From NCBI GenBank assembly GCA_016271365.2, contig CM028129.1, positions 1,011,667,501 to 1,011,731,500 on the forward strand: DNA of 64,000 nucleotides, given 5' to 3'. Below are positions 44,280 through 53,349 of the stretch, piece by piece. The stretch's first letter is position 1. Every line of letters starts with the position of its first letter. Below the pieces are notes generated by a model, which saw nothing but the letters and a program-made list of their open reading frames with translations, had not been told where the DNA came from and ran no database searches. A program made the position numbers and the translations under genes. The DNA comes from Neoceratodus forsteri. Its lineage: Eukaryota > Chordata > Ceratodontiformes > Ceratodontidae.

Positions 44280-45300
44280 AGTGCAGAAACACATTTTGGG
44301 CAGAATGTGAAAAATGACAGCTGCACTGTTCATAAGGAGGTGTAAAAAAATGGCAGTGTTGAAAATGTGGCATGTAAATATTGGAAATTTGTTAAGTCAC
44401 AAGGGTGCATGGGAAATACAAAATGCACGCATATAACACAGTCATTTTATGGACTTTCGGCACCAAATTTTTAACATAGGCATTTTAGCACCTCTTCTCA
44501 TGTACAGTGTCACTGTCATTTCTTCAAACTGTCCCAAAAAGTTATTTTGCACATCAACCCCACTATTCTCCACCTGACGTACGAAAACACATTTTGGGCA
44601 GGATATGTAAAATGACAGTTGCATTGTTCATCAAGAGGTATGAAAAAATGCCAATGGTAAAAACCCAGAGTGAAAATATTACAAATGCGCAATGTTACAA
44701 GTGTGCGTGCAAACTGCGCAATGCACACTCGTAACACAGTCATTTTATGGAGTATCATCACCAAATTTTCAACATAGGTATTTTAGGACCTCTGCTCATT
44801 TTCATAATCTGCCCTGAACACTGATTTCCCACAGCGACTGCACAATGGTGCACCGGAGGTGCAGAAACACATTTTGGCCAGGATGTGAAAAATGACAGCT
44901 GTACTGTTCACAAAGAGGTGTAGAAAAATGACAATGTTGAAAACCTGCCATGAAAATATTGCAAATCCGCGAAGTTATGAGCATGTGTAGCAACTGCGCA
45001 ATGCACACTCGTAACATGGTCATTTTATGGAGTGTCATCACCAAATTTTCAACATAGGACCTCTGCTCATGAACAGTGTCACTGTCATTTTCATAATCTG
45101 CCCCGAACACTGATTTCCCACAACAACTGCGCAATTGTGCCCCAGAAGTGCGGAAATATATTTTGGCCAGGATGTGAAAAATGACAGCTGTACTGTTCAC
45201 AAGGAGGTGTAGAAAAATGATGATGTTGAAAATCTGGCATGAAAATATTGTGAATTCATGAAGTTATGAGCATGTGTAGCAACTGCGCAACGCACGCTTG
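44280..45300 (+). repeat. Tandem array of palindromic ~280-300-bp monomers
   Basis: The anchor GGATGTGAAAAATGACAGCT (with variants) recurs at about 44305, 44600, 44880 and 45169, giving spacings near 295, 280 and 289 bp. Each monomer holds both CAATGTTGAAAAYCTGG and its inverse CCAAATTTTCAACATAGG, and both ACTGTTCACAAGGAGGTG and CCTCTGCTCATGAACAGTG, so each monomer is itself a large inverted repeat. Confidence 0.85.
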
Positions 45301-45302
45301 TA

Positions 45303-45535
45303 AAACAGCCATTTTTTTGATTTTTTCCACCACATTTGCAACATAGGCATTTTGAGAGCCCACCTCATGAACACTGCCACTATCCTTGCATTAATCAGTC
45401 CCGAAAGGTGAGTCCACGCAGTGACTGCAATATCATCTTTCTGGACTGACTAATGTCATAACAGTGCCAGAAATCATGAGTAGGGGTCCCAAAAACCTCA
45501 TGTTGAAAATTTGGTGCAAAAATTCAAAAAAATGC
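45303..45535. repeat. ~230-bp palindrome, unit 4
   Basis: Left GCCCACCTCATGAACACTG and TTAATCAGTCCCGAAAGGTG mirror right CATGAGTAGGGGTCCC and TTGAAAATTTGGTGCAAAAA; the most degraded of the four. Confidence 0.8.
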
Positions 45536-45603
45536 CCAAGTTATGCATCAAACTTGAAAATACCCTATTTATTCCAATTTACAGCTTACCGGCATTTTCT
45601 CAG

Positions 45604-45673
45604 TTCACGGTCGGCTTTGAAGAGTGCAGACATGTTCCTGATCCACTAAAGATCATCGTGCTGAGCTCCAGAG
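45604..45673 (+). other. Exon-like module E4 (70 bp)
   Basis: Bounded by GGCATTTTCTCAG and AGAG|GTAAATATGG (donor weakened at the fifth base). The acceptor-like TTTTCTGTTTACAG|GTGT follows near 45777. Confidence 0.58.
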
Positions 45674-45831
45674 GTAAATATGGGGTGTGGGTGTGGGGAG
45701 ACAGGGTGCACAGTGGGTAGGTGCAGGTGGTGGAAGGGGGGTAGGGAGACTAAGAGGGACCGTTTTCTGTTTACAGGTGTTAAAAAAAACATCGTGGATG
45801 GTTTCTTTTTGCAGTTTTTGGGGATACAGTA

Positions 45832-46190
45832 GCCATTAGAGGATTGGGCACCCCCGTCGGCACATAGGGAGTGGAGGACACTAGCTGAGGAGGATTGGGC
45901 ACCCCTTCAGCACAGAAGAAAGGGGGGGCATCATGCTGATGGGAAGTAGGCTCCCCCATTGGCACATTAAAGTGGTAAGAGGGGGATGGATGCCGATGGG
46001 GATTGGGTACCCCGATGGCAACCAATGAAAGTGGGAGAGGCGCATCAGCCAAGAGGGATTGGGCACCCCCTTGGCGAGCAAAAAAGGAGGGGGACACATT
46101 ATGCTGATAGGGAAGGGGCTCCCTTGTTGGCACATACATGAGGGGAATGGTAAGCCGACTGGGGGATTGGGCACTCCCGGAGTTGGCAGT
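45832..46190 (+). repeat. Hairpin array H4 (7 small hairpins, ~55-bp spacing)
   Basis: Inverted repeats at about 45832-45861, 45873-45910, 45935-45963, 45991-46020, 46048-46075, 46102-46132 and 46154-46187. Stems vary (GCTGAGG/CCTTCAGC, GCTGATGGG/CCCATTGGC, GCCAAG/CTTGGC, GCCGACT/AGTTGGC) while the loop is repeatedly GATTGGGCAC or GTAGGCT. The regular spacing makes it a hairpin minisatellite. Confidence 0.8.
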
Positions 46191-46616
46191 TTAGCTGCCA
46201 CTGTGCCACCATGTTTGTAGCTGGCAAAGCACGTAGGACAGCCCACTGCATGTGATGAGCTCTGCTTGCATTGCAGAGGACCTTTTGTTAGATGCGCGTG
46301 CCTGGGAGATGTGCTGGCATGCAGGCTGATTGGGGAATGAGGGACACAGCTACTGGTGTGTACTCTGCACTCGCCCAACAGCGACCGTAACTCCAAATCT
46401 CCACTATCGCAAGATGTTGGTTGCACAAGCGCACCAACATAAAAACTAAAAAGACATAGGGGGATCGGGTGATCAGGGAAGGAGGGCCACTAGACCACCA
46501 GGGAAGAAAAAAAATATACATCAGAGATTGTGGAGGGAATGCTAGTGCACCACCAGAAAAAAAATTAAAAAATAACACATCAGAAGTGGAAAAGTGTGAG
46601 AAAGACTTCATTTTGG
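46191..46616. other. No recognised gene
   Basis: Linker between hairpin array H4 and palindrome C2; no motif seen. Confidence 0.4.
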
Positions 46617-46931
46617 TAAACACAAAGACTTATGTTTCCCAAATCAGGAGCCTAGGAATCAGATTCTAGGGTCAGTTTGCCCCCAAAATGCTAAAAAATA
46701 TGGTAAAGAAGTACATGCTCATTGTTCTGCTGGAAATTATGGTACTTGTGTCCTGAAAGCAGGGGGTGTTTCACAAAACACTGAATCCTTGTGCCGTAAC
46801 TCCCCTTGTGTTGAGAAACAAGCACTTCAATTTGCAGCATAAAAATTAGTGCTGGTAAAATTAACATATTTCTGGGTGTTCTCTGGGCAAACCCACCACA
46901 GAATCAGATTCCTCTGCCTCTGATTAGGTAA
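46617..46931. repeat. Palindrome C2
   Basis: Outer AATCAGGAGCCTAGGAATCAGA-type arm pairs with TCTGATTCCTCTGCCTCTGATT read inversely; inner CTAGGGTCAGTTTGCC pairs with GGGCAAACCCACCACAG. Counterpart of C1 at 35380-35693. Confidence 0.82.
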
Positions 46932-47720
46932 ACAGAACTGTTGGTGTTTGCCAAAGCAAGTTATTTTTCAAACTATTTAAATTTTTTTGCCTCACTAACT
47001 GAATACAAGATGGTGGAAGCACAAAAGAACATTCCCCCATTTGCGTCAGTAAGCACCACTTTCACAGCAACAAATCAGTTGTTTCACATGGGACATCTAA
47101 TTTTTACCATAGGAAATATTGGGAAAATTGAAAAGTTCATAATTTTGAACAGATTGATATTTTTTCACCAAACCATCAACAGGTACAGTGGCGTCTCCCA
47201 GGATGAAACCCACTTTTAGAGCACTCTGCAGTATGCTGCAGCAGACCTACTGAATAAAGCAATGTGATTTTAATGGCAATTAGTCCCTTTTTTCATGCAG
47301 GAAACTATGACATTCACTTCATCCTGGCAGTGTCACATTTTCCTGAATGACAAAAGGGACTAATTGCCATTTAAATAACATTATTTTATTTAATAGGTCT
47401 GCTGCAGTATTTTGCAGAGTGCTGCAAAATACTGCAGAATTGTGTTTCACCCTGGGGGATACCACTGTACATCTGTGACCCAAGCCTGATATACCCTACA
47501 AATTTCAGAGCAAACGCGCAAGCCATATCTGAGAAACAGCATGACAAAGGATTTGCAAAAAAGTGGTCCTTTTCACATTTTTTGAAAATCCTTATCTCTG
47601 CATCCACACACCTGACTGGAATGAAGCTTCAAGAGATCTTTTGTCCCTGATGGCGCATGCAAGATTTCATGTGAATCGGCAAAAGCGGTAGCAAAGTTAT
47701 CGAAATGCAAAATTGTGGTT
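46932..47720 (+). repeat. Block D, copy D2 (with MITE insertion)
   Basis: Collinear with D1. Interrupted at 47186-47467 by the mariner-like MITE; the D sequence resumes exactly at ACATCTGTGACCCAAGCCTG. Confidence 0.85.
47186..47467. mobile_element. Mariner-like palindromic MITE, copy 2 (282 bp)
   Basis: CAGTGGCGTCTCCCAGGATG at the left and, reversed, CAGTGGTATCCCCCAGGGTG at the right; flanked by TA at 47184-47185 and 47468-47469. D1 shows the unoccupied target (AAGGCACATCTGTGACCC). Internally palindromic, no coding sequence. Confidence 0.9.
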
Positions 47721-47767
47721 TAACGAGAACTGACTGTTGAACCTCAACTAGAGTGGAAATATCACAC

Positions 47768-47770
<3 letters not shown>

Positions 47771-47809
<39 letters not shown>

Positions 47810-47813
47810 TATA

Positions 47814-47850
<37 letters not shown>
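47771..47850 (+). repeat. (TA)n microsatellite
   Basis: Two long TA tracts separated by GCTATATATATGTGTG. Confidence 0.95.
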
Positions 47851-47855
<5 letters not shown>

Positions 47856-48270
47856 GGTGCAGTTGCACCCCTATATTTAGGTTATGAAGGCACTTCTATG
47901 TTAAACTCAAAATTTTGCACATTAATAACTTTGGACCTGTTCAACAGATTGGCATGAAATTAGGTATGCATGGTGAGGCATGGTAGATTTCTTGATGTGC
48001 CAAGTTTAGTTTTAGTTGGACTTATGGTTTTTGTGCACCAAAACTCTGAATAATGCACTTTCGCCAGTTATGTGGGCAGTTTTTTCTTATTTTGTCTGTG
48101 GCACTGCAAGGCCATTGTGTGGCATGCTGCTCTGTAACTTTGGTCATCTGAAAGAGCATGGACCAAGGAACGTGTCACTTTTTGTTTGGTGAAAAAATAT
48201 GAATCCATTCAAAAGTTATTAAACTTTTAAGTTCCCATTATAAGTCAATGGGAAAATTTATATGGTTATT
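47851..48270. repeat. Block with an inverted piece of D
   Basis: TTTGGTGAAAAAATATGAAT, then CCATTCAAAAGTTATTAAA and GTCAATGGGAAAA (48196-48255), is the reverse complement of the 35868-35933 part of block D1, so a piece of D is present here in inverted orientation. The rest is unassigned. Confidence 0.6.
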
Positions 48271-48279
48271 TTGTGAACA

Positions 48280-49370
48280 AAGAATGGGGTTTTGGCCATC
48301 TGGTCCCTCTACACGATCAAAGAATTTGCAGCCTCATGATCAAATAATCTTTGACCTCAAGAAATTCTTTGATCACGATGGCCACCATCTTGTTTTAAAG
48401 TTCCGGTTGGAAAAACTCAAATACCTCAGCTCAGGAGTGACTCCTGAAGTAAAACTTGGATAGTTTTTGCTCAGGGGACTTCAGTCTATTGAGCCATGCC
48501 TTTGGTTTCTTTTGAAATGGTCAAAAAATAGAGTTTGACAATGTTTATTCTTGGATAGCGGCTCGCTAATGATCTTCGATCGCGAGCCTGCAAATTCTTT
48601 GATCATGAGATTTTTTGACTGCGATCTTTGATTGCGAGCAAGGGACAAGATGGCCAGTTGAAAAAAGCACATTTCTCAGCTCAAGGGTGGGTTTTGAACA
48701 CAAATGAGGGTGGGTTTTGTTCAGGGGGCTTAGTTTCATTGAGCCATGCTAGTGGTTTCGTGTATTTATGTCCAAAATTTGAATTTCAGCACTTTTTATT
48801 CTTTGATCATGAGCCTGAAATTCTTTGATCACAAGCCTGCAAATTCTTTGATTGCGAGATTCTTTGACCGTGATCTTGATCGCAAGTGAGCGACAAGATG
48901 GCCAGTTGAAAAAAGCAGATTTCTTAGCTCAGGGGTGGGTTATGAACACAAATGAGGGTGGGTTTTTCTCAGGGAGCTTTGTTTTATCGAACCATGCCAG
49001 TGGTTTCATGTATTTATGTCTAAAATTTTTATTTCAGTACTTTTTATTCTTGCAAAATCTTCTATCACAAGATTCTTTGACCGCGATCTTTGATCGCGAG
49101 GTGATGACCAGATGGAAAGATGCAAAAATTAAATTTCTCAGCCTAGTGGTGACCTAGAAACATAAACTAGGATGAGATTTGCTCAGGGGGCTTTGTTTTA
49201 TCGAACCATGCTGGTGGTTTCATGTATTTCTGTGTAAAATTTTAATTTTACAATTTTTTATTCTTTGATAGTGAGCCTGCAAATTCTTTGATCATGAGCC
49301 TGCAAATTCTTTGATTACGAGGTTCTTTGATCACGATCTTTAATCATGAGAGAGGGACTAGATGACCAGA
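48280..49370 (+). repeat. GATC-rich tandem array (~215-250-bp units)
   Basis: Four to five degenerate units. Anchors: GACAAGATGGCCAGTTGAAA at about 48643 and 48893, GACCAGATGG at 49106 and GATGACCAG at 49371; and GAGCCATGC / GAACCATGC with GTGGTTTC-type words once per unit. Between anchors each unit has clusters of the short word ATTCTTTGATC followed by ACGAG, GCGAG or ATGAG and CCTGCAA. Confidence 0.85.
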
Positions 49371-49419
49371 CTTTAATGCAGTACATAGGCCAATTTTAAC
49401 AATCTTTAACATTAAATAT

Positions 49420-49990
49420 TTTGGGGCTAGTTTGGTATTTTTACTTGAAATTTGGAGGGTGTTCATGGGATGTCCTGTACAGGGGAATTATGATGTTTAC
49501 ATGTCAGACAATATATTTTTTGTGGATATATTGTGTGGCTTAGTTTACATTTTATAAACAGCATTTTCCATTGTGGTAGTGGCTTGAAATTTGTAGGGTA
49601 GCTAGCCTTACTGCCATGGATGTTCTTTTCAGTCATTAGGTGTCCAGCATCTTAACAGGTGCAGAACTCTGCAACTCCAACAAATGAAAATCTCAAACTT
49701 TCACATGTTATATCTCAGAAACGGTTTTGGCTTTTTCATTCAAATTTGGAGGGTCTTCGGCAGATGTTGTGTGCATGTGAATTATGCTGTTTAGGTGTTG
49801 GAAAATTAATTTGCTGCAGACATATTGCGTGACACACTTTATGTTGTGCATATGGTGTTCTGCATTGTGGTACTGGCTTCACATTTATAGGGTGCCTAGC
49901 ATTACTGCCATGGAGGTACTTTTCAGTGGTAACGTGTCTGACATGTACACAGCTGTTGAATTATGCTACCCTGATGACTGACACTTTGCT
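49420..49990 (+). repeat. ~296-bp tandem duplication
   Basis: AAATTTGGAGGGT at about 49447 and 49743; later paired words are ATTATGATGTTTA / ATTATGCTGTTTAGG, CATTGTGGTAGTGGCTTGA / CATTGTGGTACTGGCTTCA and CTTACTGCCATGGATGTTC / ATTACTGCCATGGAGGTAC. Confidence 0.85.
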
Positions 49991-50174
49991 TTCTTTCAAC
50001 ATGGTGGGAGCTTTTGGCCCCATGCCCCACCCATATGTGCTCCAAGCAATACATATCATATTCAGTACTTCTACTCTTATCTTACACAGACATTTACAAG
50101 TTGGTGGGAGCATGGGGCCCAAAGGGCCCACACTCCCACCAACTTCCGCAACTACGTACTTTCTATTCTTTCTC

Positions 50175-50562
50175 AAAAGTAAGGAAATTCTATGCAAAAA
50201 ACTTGGTTTATGCATCATTTAGGGTTAAAACACGAAAAGTCAGAAAATTAGACATTTAGGATTGCCCCCTCCCCCCTTGGACCTGCCCATCATTCCGAGA
50301 TTGACAGCTGACGGGGTGTGTCCTTGGAGTTGAGAGGCCTAAATCTCACCCCATTCTTTTTTCCTGTGGATTGTGAATATGATTACACATGGAATGGGGT
50401 GAGATTTAGGTCTCATAACCCCAAGCACACACCCCACCAGCTGTCAAGCTTGGGATGATGGGCAGGTCCAGGGGGGAGGGTGCAATCCTAAAAATCTCAT
50501 TTCCTGACTTTTTGTGTTTTAACCCTAAATTATACATTATTTAATTTTTTTTGCATAGAGTA
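50175..50562. repeat. Long foldback family A, copy A3
   Basis: The left arm AAGGAAATTCTATGCAAAAA matches the inverse of A1's right end (TTTTTTGCAATGGATTTCCTT). The right arm ends TTTTTTTTGCATAGAG. Inner pairs: CCTGCCCATCATTCCGAG with CTTGGGATGATGGGCAGG, and CCTAAATCTCACCCCATTC with GAATGGGGTGAGATTTAGG. The stem sequence differs from A1/A2 but pairing is kept. Confidence 0.82.
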
Positions 50563-50579
50563 AAAAAATATATATATGT

Positions 50580-50764
50580 GTATAAAATATAGGATACATG
50601 ATGGGCAGGAGTGTGATATGGAAAATATTCTCACTCCTCCAGAGTGAGCTCTGGATACTCATGAGTGCCAAGAGCACAAGTGAGAGTATCCAGAGCTCAC
50701 TCTGCAGGAGTGAGAATATTTTCCATAGCACATGATCTGCACATCATGTCTGCTATTTATACGA
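50580..50764. repeat. Long near-perfect hairpin
   Basis: Core arms 50618-50661 and 50681-50726 (about 44 bp, with very few mismatches, for example GTGAGCTCTGGATACTC opposite GAGTATCCAGAGCTCAC) with a 19-nt loop. A weaker outer stem extends to about 50580 and 50764. Size and shape are compatible with a microRNA-like precursor or a MITE. Confidence 0.88.
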
Positions 50765-50873
50765 TAAGGGTGGGAGCTTCAGAAATATTGATATGTTTTC
50801 ATGTGTTCTTTACCTGTTTCTGTGTGCTTTCTGCTCTTTCTGTGTGTGGTCTGAATGTGTGTGAGTTTTTCTG

Positions 50874-51190
50874 AATGGGCTGGGAGTCTCAGAAATGCTA
50901 TAGGACACAGATGAGTGTCTTTTGCAATGCTAACTGAGTAACTCGCAGGCCTCAGTGAGAAAGAGAAGCTGTTTTGTAAAGCATTTTCATTTAGAATGCA
51001 GGCTGCAGTGAAGCCAAGATCAGCATAGTAATGGGCTGGAAGTCGCAGAAACACTATGGGACACAGGTGAGTGTCTTTTGCAGTGCTAACTGAGTAACTT
51101 GCAGGCTTCAGTGAGAAAGAGAAACTGTTTGGTAAAGAAGTTTCATTTAGAATGCAGGTTGTAGTGAGTGAGTGGTGACATCAGCACAGT
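50874..51190 (+). repeat. 156-bp tandem duplication
   Basis: Units start AATGGGCTGGGAGTCTCAGA (50874) and AATGGGCTGGAAGTCGCAGA (51030). Both contain GAGTGTCTTTTGCARTGCTA and CATTTAGAATGCAGG. Confidence 0.92.
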
Positions 51191-51292
51191 ATGGATAAAT
51201 GGCATTTATCATCACTGTGCAGATGTCATCATCATTTATCACACTTCAGTGAAGTTTTCTTTATTCATCACACTCTAGAAGCTCCCGTCCCT

Positions 51293-51312
51293 AGTGTGTG
51301 TGTGTGTGTGTC

Positions 51313-51358
<46 letters not shown>
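51293..51358 (+). repeat. (TG)n microsatellite with TA interruption
   Basis: Two TG tracts separated by CTATATATATATA. Confidence 0.95.
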
Positions 51359-51361
<3 letters not shown>

Positions 51362-51683
51362 CTTGACAATAAATTACTTATTCTGAATGGCTGTTCTGCA
51401 TAGCAATAAATGATTTATTTTGAATGGCTTGTCCCGTCCTCCATTAATCTCATGAGAAGTGAAGCCATGAGTGAGGTCTATAGAGGTCATACCCAGATGT
51501 GCAAAATAAATCATTCATTTTTTGATATAGCCAATGGCATTTGCCATTTATATAATGCCCAGCTCTGTTAAGTTTTACCCTTTTTTTAACTGAAATGTAT
51601 TCATTTTTCATAGTCTATATAAAATTCCTCAGATAACAATAAAGAGAAAACAGAGAGGCAAAAACAGGTTACAGACAAGTGAA

Positions 51684-51697
51684 GGATGACAAACAGG
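51684..51697 (+). repeat. Target-site duplication of L1 #3, left
   Basis: GGATGACAAACAGG, identical to 60855-60868. Confidence 0.88.
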
Positions 51698-52069
51698 GCA
51701 GATTTCTGGAGACATCACCGAACATGGTGGAAGCCTGAAGTTGAGCTTCCACATCAGTGGTAACTAATATTCAGTCTCCATCAATTGTAAAATGTAACAA
51801 ATTAAAAAAAATCTTGAGAGGGCAGTATAGCAGAAAGAGTTCTACACACTTGAAAGGGGACAATGGTTGAGTCACACCAAAATTTCAGAAGAGAAGATGG
51901 ACAGACTGCAGTGCTAGCAGTTCCCCCTTGAGGGCCTCTGACTTCATGATTGACATGGCTGGAGAAGATAACATGCAGAGCTTTCTGAGTTGCTCTATGA
52001 GCAACAGGCTGCACCCAGTAATAAAATGAAAATGTTGCAGAGAATCAATTCAAATGTCTCAGACATAAA

Positions 52070-52804
52070 ATAAGATGTAAAACAGCTGGAACACCATACC
52101 ATGTACATAGAAGAGGGCCTTAACCAAGTCCAGGAAGAAATGCACAATCTCAGCTGCCTGCTATTATACCTTGCCCAATGCAGAGGGAGCTGACAAAAAG
52201 AACTGAGGATGCAGAGGCAAGAGGTTGGAGGAAGAACCTCCACATCTTTAGGTTCCCAGAGGGTTGTTAGTAGGATGACCAGGTGGACTCAATAACAAGC
52301 TGGGTCCATCAGGAGTTGAATTTGTCTGAAGACGACCTCATAGACATTGAGAGAGCTCACCAAGCTTTAGGTCCTATTCCAAAAGACAGAGCCCCACCAC
52401 ATACAATATTGGTGAAGTTCTCAAGATACTCCATAAAAGAAAAAATTATGACAGCTGCCTGGAGGAAGAAGGATCTTAATTTCAACAGTAAGTGGGTCTA
52501 TGTGGACCAAGACTACCTCAGCTTCATGGTCATGAAACAAATGTAGTTCCTATGGATTATGAAACAGTTGAAAGAAAAGTTAGTGAAATCTCAGCTCCAA
52601 CACCTAGCTAAACTGGTGGTACACTGGAAAGAAGGGGACTGCACATATGAGACACTGATTCAAGCTCCAAACAACTATAAAAATATAACATTATGCTACC
52701 AGATCTCCCCATGGAGTCTTTTGAGAAGACACGTCAGCACATGGTGTGAGAATGAGCTGACAAAGAAGGCAATAAAGGCAAATGTAAGAGAGGAAGCTCA
52801 TTAA
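52070..52804 (+). pseudogene. L1 #3 ORF1 (RNA-binding chaperone), broken
   Basis: The start region (52070-52260) has the coiled-coil style INSNVSDIK and LEHHTMYIEEGLNQVQEEM. The RRM follows at 52283-52546: DSITSWVHQELNLSEDDLID, then IERAHQALGPIPKDRAPPHT, ILVKFSRYSIKEKIM and WVYVDQDYLSFM. The C-terminal domain lies in 52559-52804 (MKQLKEKLVKSQLQHLAKLV). Short interruptions separate the parts. The order coiled coil, RRM, C-terminal domain is that of L1 ORF1p. Confidence 0.82.
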
Positions 52805-53349
52805 CATCTTTCCTGAAGGATCTGCACAAATTGCATTGGGGGGGTGTTCAAGAAGGACAGACAGTGTAATGGTAACAGTCCTCTCAACAGAACTGTAGTG
52901 GTGAGTTTTAATGGTTTATGCCTGGCCTCTTTGGATTGTGGCATGCAAAGGTTGTTTTCTACTCTGCCCCCCCCCCCCCCGAGTTCCCAACATCATATTG
53001 AGGGGCCTTCCCACCCTTTTGAACTGTTGTGCTGGTCATTGACCACCCTCTCTGAGCTGACCATGCCTCCACACAGCTAAAAGCAAGATGGTAGTAACTG
53101 AATGGCACCATGAGCAATGAAGCAACACAAAGACACCAGAGAGTGGAATGGAAGGAAATGCCAGATCCTGTCTGCTAACCAATTAGACTGAAGCTTTCTC
53201 CCTAGAGGGCACAGCTACATCCCCAGACCTCATCATCAGTGCATGAAAAGCATGCTGCAGTTCACTGCAGGAGGTGGTGAAACGAATGTTTTTTTGAGAT
53301 ATTGACATACTCAATGCTCCAAGAGGGTCCATTAGGCATGGTAACTACT

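Noticed and set aside
45780..46426. Proline/serine-rich minus-strand frames of 119 and 181 codons
   Set aside because: They are translations of the repeated hairpins of array H4; the periodicity comes from the DNA repeat.
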